Under the pieces are notes generated by a model. It was not told the DNA's origin. It was given only the letters and a program-made list of their open reading frames with translations, and did no database searches. This document shows, one piece after another, positions 40,301 through 41,936 of a stretch of 41,936 bases of DNA. The position numbers and the translations under genes were made by a program. This DNA comes from Gelidibacter sp. Lineage in GTDB: Bacteria; Bacteroidota; Bacteroidia; Flavobacteriales; Flavobacteriaceae. The stretch covers positions 1-41,936 of the forward strand of contig JAAFHC010000004.1 of assembly GCA_010906935.1 (NCBI GenBank), given 5' to 3'. Each line of letters starts with the position of its first letter. Position 1 is the first letter of the stretch.

Positions 40301-41662
40301 GATGACTTAAAAACGGTTGTAGGTAAAGACAATGACGGAAATGATATTGATATCGTAATTTCAAGAACATCAGAAATAAAAGTTGTTGACGAAAAAACCG
40401 GATTAACACTTAGCACAAATAACATTCCTTATGGTTCCAGTATTTTTGTTAAAGATGGCGAAAAACTAAAAAGAGGCGATGTTATTTGTAAATGGGATCC
40501 ATTTAACGGTGTTATTGTATCAGAATTTGCGGGTGTAATTGAATTTGATAATGTTGAGAAAGGCGTAAATTACCTTGTTGAAATTGATGAACAAACTGGT
40601 TTCCAGGAAAAAGTGATTATCGAATCAAAAAGCAAAAAAACCATACCTACATTATTGTTAAAAGATAAAAAAGACAATGTACTAAGATCGTACAACTTGC
40701 CTTTAGGTGCCCATTTAATCGTAGAGGATGGAGATAAAATACCTGCAGGTAAAATAATTGTCAAAATTCCTCGTAAATCTGGTAAAGCAGGTGATATTAC
40801 AGGAGGTTTACCACGTGTAACAGAATTATTCGAAGCGCGTAACCCTTCAAATCCAGCAGTTGTGTCGGAAATTGATGGTGTGGTTTCCTTCGGAAAAATT
40901 AAAAGAGGTAATCGTGAAATTGTTGTTGAATCTAAATTAGGAGATATTAAAAGGTATTTAATTAAACTTTCTAATCAAATCTTAGTTCAGGAAAACGATT
41001 ATATAAAAGCAGGAATGCAACTTTCAGAAGGCGCAACAGCACCTGATGACATTCTAAATATTCAAGGACCTGCAAAAGTTCAGGAATATTTGGTGAATGA
41101 AATTCAGGAGGTTTACCGTTTGCAAGGGGTGAAAATTAACGACAAACATTTTGAGGTGGTTGTCCGCCAAATGATGCGTAAAGTTAAGATTATTGATTCT
41201 GGTGATACCTTATTCTTAGAAAATCAATTGGTGCATAAAAACGACTTTTTTGAAGTAAATGATGATATTTACGGATTGAAAGTGGTTGAAAATGCAGGTG
41301 ATTCTGATGTTTTAAAAGAAGGTCAAATCATTACTCCTCGCCAATTGCGTGACGAAAATTCCGTATTGCGAAGAGAAGACAGAAATTTAGTGGAAGCAAG
41401 AGATTCAAGGCCTGCAACTGCTGAACAAATTTTACAAGGGATCACAAGAGCGTCATTACAAACGAAATCGTTTATTTCTGCTGCATCTTTCCAAGAAACA
41501 ACAAAAGTGTTGAATGAAGCTGCGGTAAGCGGTAAAATTGATTACTTAGAAGGATTGAAAGAAAATGTAATTGTTGGAAAACGAATTCCGGCAGGAACAG
41601 GAATGAAAAATTACGACAATATGATTGTTGGCCCTAAAGAAGAAATGATGTCAAAACTTTAA
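37385..41662 (+). CDS. rpoC: DNA-directed RNA polymerase subunit beta'
   Basis: The beta' subunit of RNA polymerase, 1425 residues. The N-terminal zinc ribbon has Cys67, Cys69, Cys82 and Cys85 (CACGKYK and CDRCGVE). The active-site loop is [12 protein letters not shown] with Asp478, Asp480 and Asp482 holding the catalytic magnesium. The trigger-loop region contains [23 protein letters not shown] second zinc site uses Cys826, Cys900, Cys907 and Cys910 ([11 protein letters not shown]). [22 protein letters not shown] follows. The end ([15 protein letters not shown]) is normal. The sequence is intact, starts at ATG 37385, and is followed after 2 bases by a DUF3467 gene. Confidence 0.98.
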   Translation: MARKTDNKYTVKKFNKISIGLASPEVILEKSNGEVLKPETINYRTHKPERDGLFCERIFGPIKDFECACGKYKRIRYKGIVCDRCGVEVTEKKVRRDRVGHINLVVPVAHIWYFRSLPNKMGYLLGLPSKKLDMIIYYERYVVIQPAGAKNSSGDPLQKMDFLTEEEYLDILESFPNENRYLDDNDPDKFIAKMGAECLIDLFNRINLDELSYELRHKANTETSKQRKTEALKRLNVVEAFRDAGKNRENRPEWMIMKVIPVTPPELRPLVPLDGGRFATSDLNDLYRRVIIRNNRLKRLVEIKAPEVILRNEKRMLQESVDSLFDNTRKSSAVKTESNRPLKSLSDSLKGKQGRFRQNLLGKRVDYSARSVIVVGPELKLFECGLPKDMAAELYKPFVIRKLIERGIVKTVKSAKKIIDKREPVVWDILENVLKGHPVLLNRAPTLHRLGIQAFQPKLIEGKAIQLHPLVCTAFNADFDGDQMAVHLPLGPEAILECQLLMLASHNILNPANGAPITVPSQDMVLGLYYMTKERKSTPERKVKGEGLTFYSPEEVTIAFNEKAVELNAVIKVRTKDFNAEGALVSQIIETTVGRVLFNEVVPELAGYVNEVLTKKSLRDIIGQILKLTDVPTTGKFLDDIKDMGYKFAFRGGLSFSLGDIIIPPEKVQMIADANEQVDVIIANYNMGMLTNKERYNQVIDIWGSTNNRLTELSMKRLREDQQGFNSVFMMLDSGARGSKEQIRQLTGMRGLMAKPKKSSTGGGEIIENPILSNFKEGLSILEYFISTHGARKGLADTALKTADAGYLTRRLVDVSQDVIINEVDCGTLRGLFVEPLKKNDEIVESLSERLDGRVSLHDVVDPVTEELLVKSGEEISPEIAKRIQNSSLDGVEVRSALTCESKKGICAKCYGHSLSTRKMVQIGEAVGVVAAQSIGEPGTQLTLRTFHVGGVAGNISEDNSLNARLSGIASIDDLKTVVGKDNDGNDIDIVISRTSEIKVVDEKTGLTLSTNNIPYGSSIFVKDGEKLKRGDVICKWDPFNGVIVSEFAGVIEFDNVEKGVNYLVEIDEQTGFQEKVIIESKSKKTIPTLLLKDKKDNVLRSYNLPLGAHLIVEDGDKIPAGKIIVKIPRKSGKAGDITGGLPRVTELFEARNPSNPAVVSEIDGVVSFGKIKRGNREIVVESKLGDIKRYLIKLSNQILVQENDYIKAGMQLSEGATAPDDILNIQGPAKVQEYLVNEIQEVYRLQGVKINDKHFEVVVRQMMRKVKIIDSGDTLFLENQLVHKNDFFEVNDDIYGLKVVENAGDSDVLKEGQIITPRQLRDENSVLRREDRNLVEARDSRPATAEQILQGITRASLQTKSFISAASFQETTKVLNEAAVSGKIDYLEGLKENVIVGKRIPAGTGMKNYDNMIVGPKEEMMSKL

Positions 41663-41664
41663 TT

Positions 41665-41936
41665 ATGAGCGATAAAGAACCTAAAGGAGAAGGACAGATA
41701 AATATTGAGTTGGATGATAAAATAGCTGAAGGAATTTATTCCAACTTGGCGATTATCAATCATTCAGTTTCTGAATTTGTAGTTGATTTTATCAGTGTAA
41801 TGCCCGGGCAACCTAAGGCTAAGGTAAAATCAAGGATTATTTTAACTCCGCAACATGCAAAACGCTTGGTTAAAGCGCTTGCCGACAATGTGCATAGGTT
41901 TGAGAAATCTCATGGGGAAATAAAAGATTTTGACCA
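41665..41936 (+). CDS. DUF3467 family protein, N-terminal part
   Basis: The first 90 codons of a DUF3467 protein, cut by the window end. The translation begins MSDKEPKGEGQINIELDDKI, continues AEGIYSNLAIINHSVSEFVVDF and then PKAKVKSRIILTPQHAKRLVKAL. The family is short and of unknown function. It starts 2 bases after the rpoC stop, so it is probably co-transcribed with the polymerase genes. I recall this rpoC-DUF3467 adjacency as common in Bacteroidetes. No nucleotide-binding or metal motif is visible. Confidence 0.88.
   Translation, partial: MSDKEPKGEGQINIELDDKIAEGIYSNLAIINHSVSEFVVDFISVMPGQPKAKVKSRIILTPQHAKRLVKALADNVHRFEKSHGEIKDFD

Overview
The window looks like the chromosome of a Bacteroidetes bacterium, most likely a member of the Flavobacteriaceae. 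The reasons are the low GC content, repeated -7 elements of the form TAnnTTTG in place of TATAAT, the near absence of Shine-Dalgarno sequences except at rpsU, and families typical of that group: a SpeA-SpeB-deoxyhypusine-synthase-like polyamine operon, a fused E1 alpha/beta 2-oxoacid dehydrogenase, DUF2853, DUF3467 and a SprB-like domain. I see no phage, transposase, CRISPR array or large genomic island. This is mostly core genome.

Layout. Bases 1-4250 (plus strand) hold the tail of yaaA and a tightly overlapping polyamine operon: arginine decarboxylase, agmatinase, a deoxyhypusine synthase homologue and a small acidic protein. Bases 4254-5060 hold a DUF2853 gene on the minus strand and a decayed C-terminal remnant of an L-serine ammonia-lyase gene. 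Next come dnaK and a nitronate monooxygenase (plus) that carries an in-frame palindromic insertion. From 8038 to 20971 everything is on the minus strand: a TIGR01777 epimerase, a four-subunit 2-oxoacid:ferredoxin oxidoreductase, a fused branched-chain-type E1 dehydrogenase, an outer-membrane protein built on a dead M1-peptidase fold, a LOG-family nucleosidase and uvrA. From 21076 onward everything is on the plus strand: a PspC-like small membrane protein, a two-TM potassium channel, an unusual alanine:cation symporter, a ComEA-like HhH protein, an acyl-CoA dehydrogenase, rpsU, a Xer recombinase and a short HPF/RaiA factor.

The last 13.7 kb is the classic translation/transcription block: tRNA-Thr, Tyr, Gly, Thr, tuf, tRNA-Trp, secE, nusG, rplKAJL, rpoB, rpoC, and then a truncated DUF3467 gene. 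It makes the elongation factor, stalk ribosomal proteins, a Sec translocon subunit, NusG and the two large RNA polymerase subunits.

The most unusual structure is at the tRNA genes. Downstream of tRNA-Thr(UGU) lie three tandem units of about 113-114 bp. Each unit ends in a copy of the tRNA 3' end and carries a short element with the core CCTGAGCGCAGTCGAAGG. A related single unit of 65 bp sits downstream of tRNA-Trp, inside the secE leader, and it too duplicates the last bases of its tRNA. Other points of interest are an rpsU Shine-Dalgarno sequence with an extended anti-SD match, terminators whose T-tract runs straight into the next start codon, and hairpins at the rplL-rpoB and rpoB-rpoC junctions. 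No clearly new multi-gene system is visible. The tRNA-end repeats are the best candidate for an under-described phenomenon.
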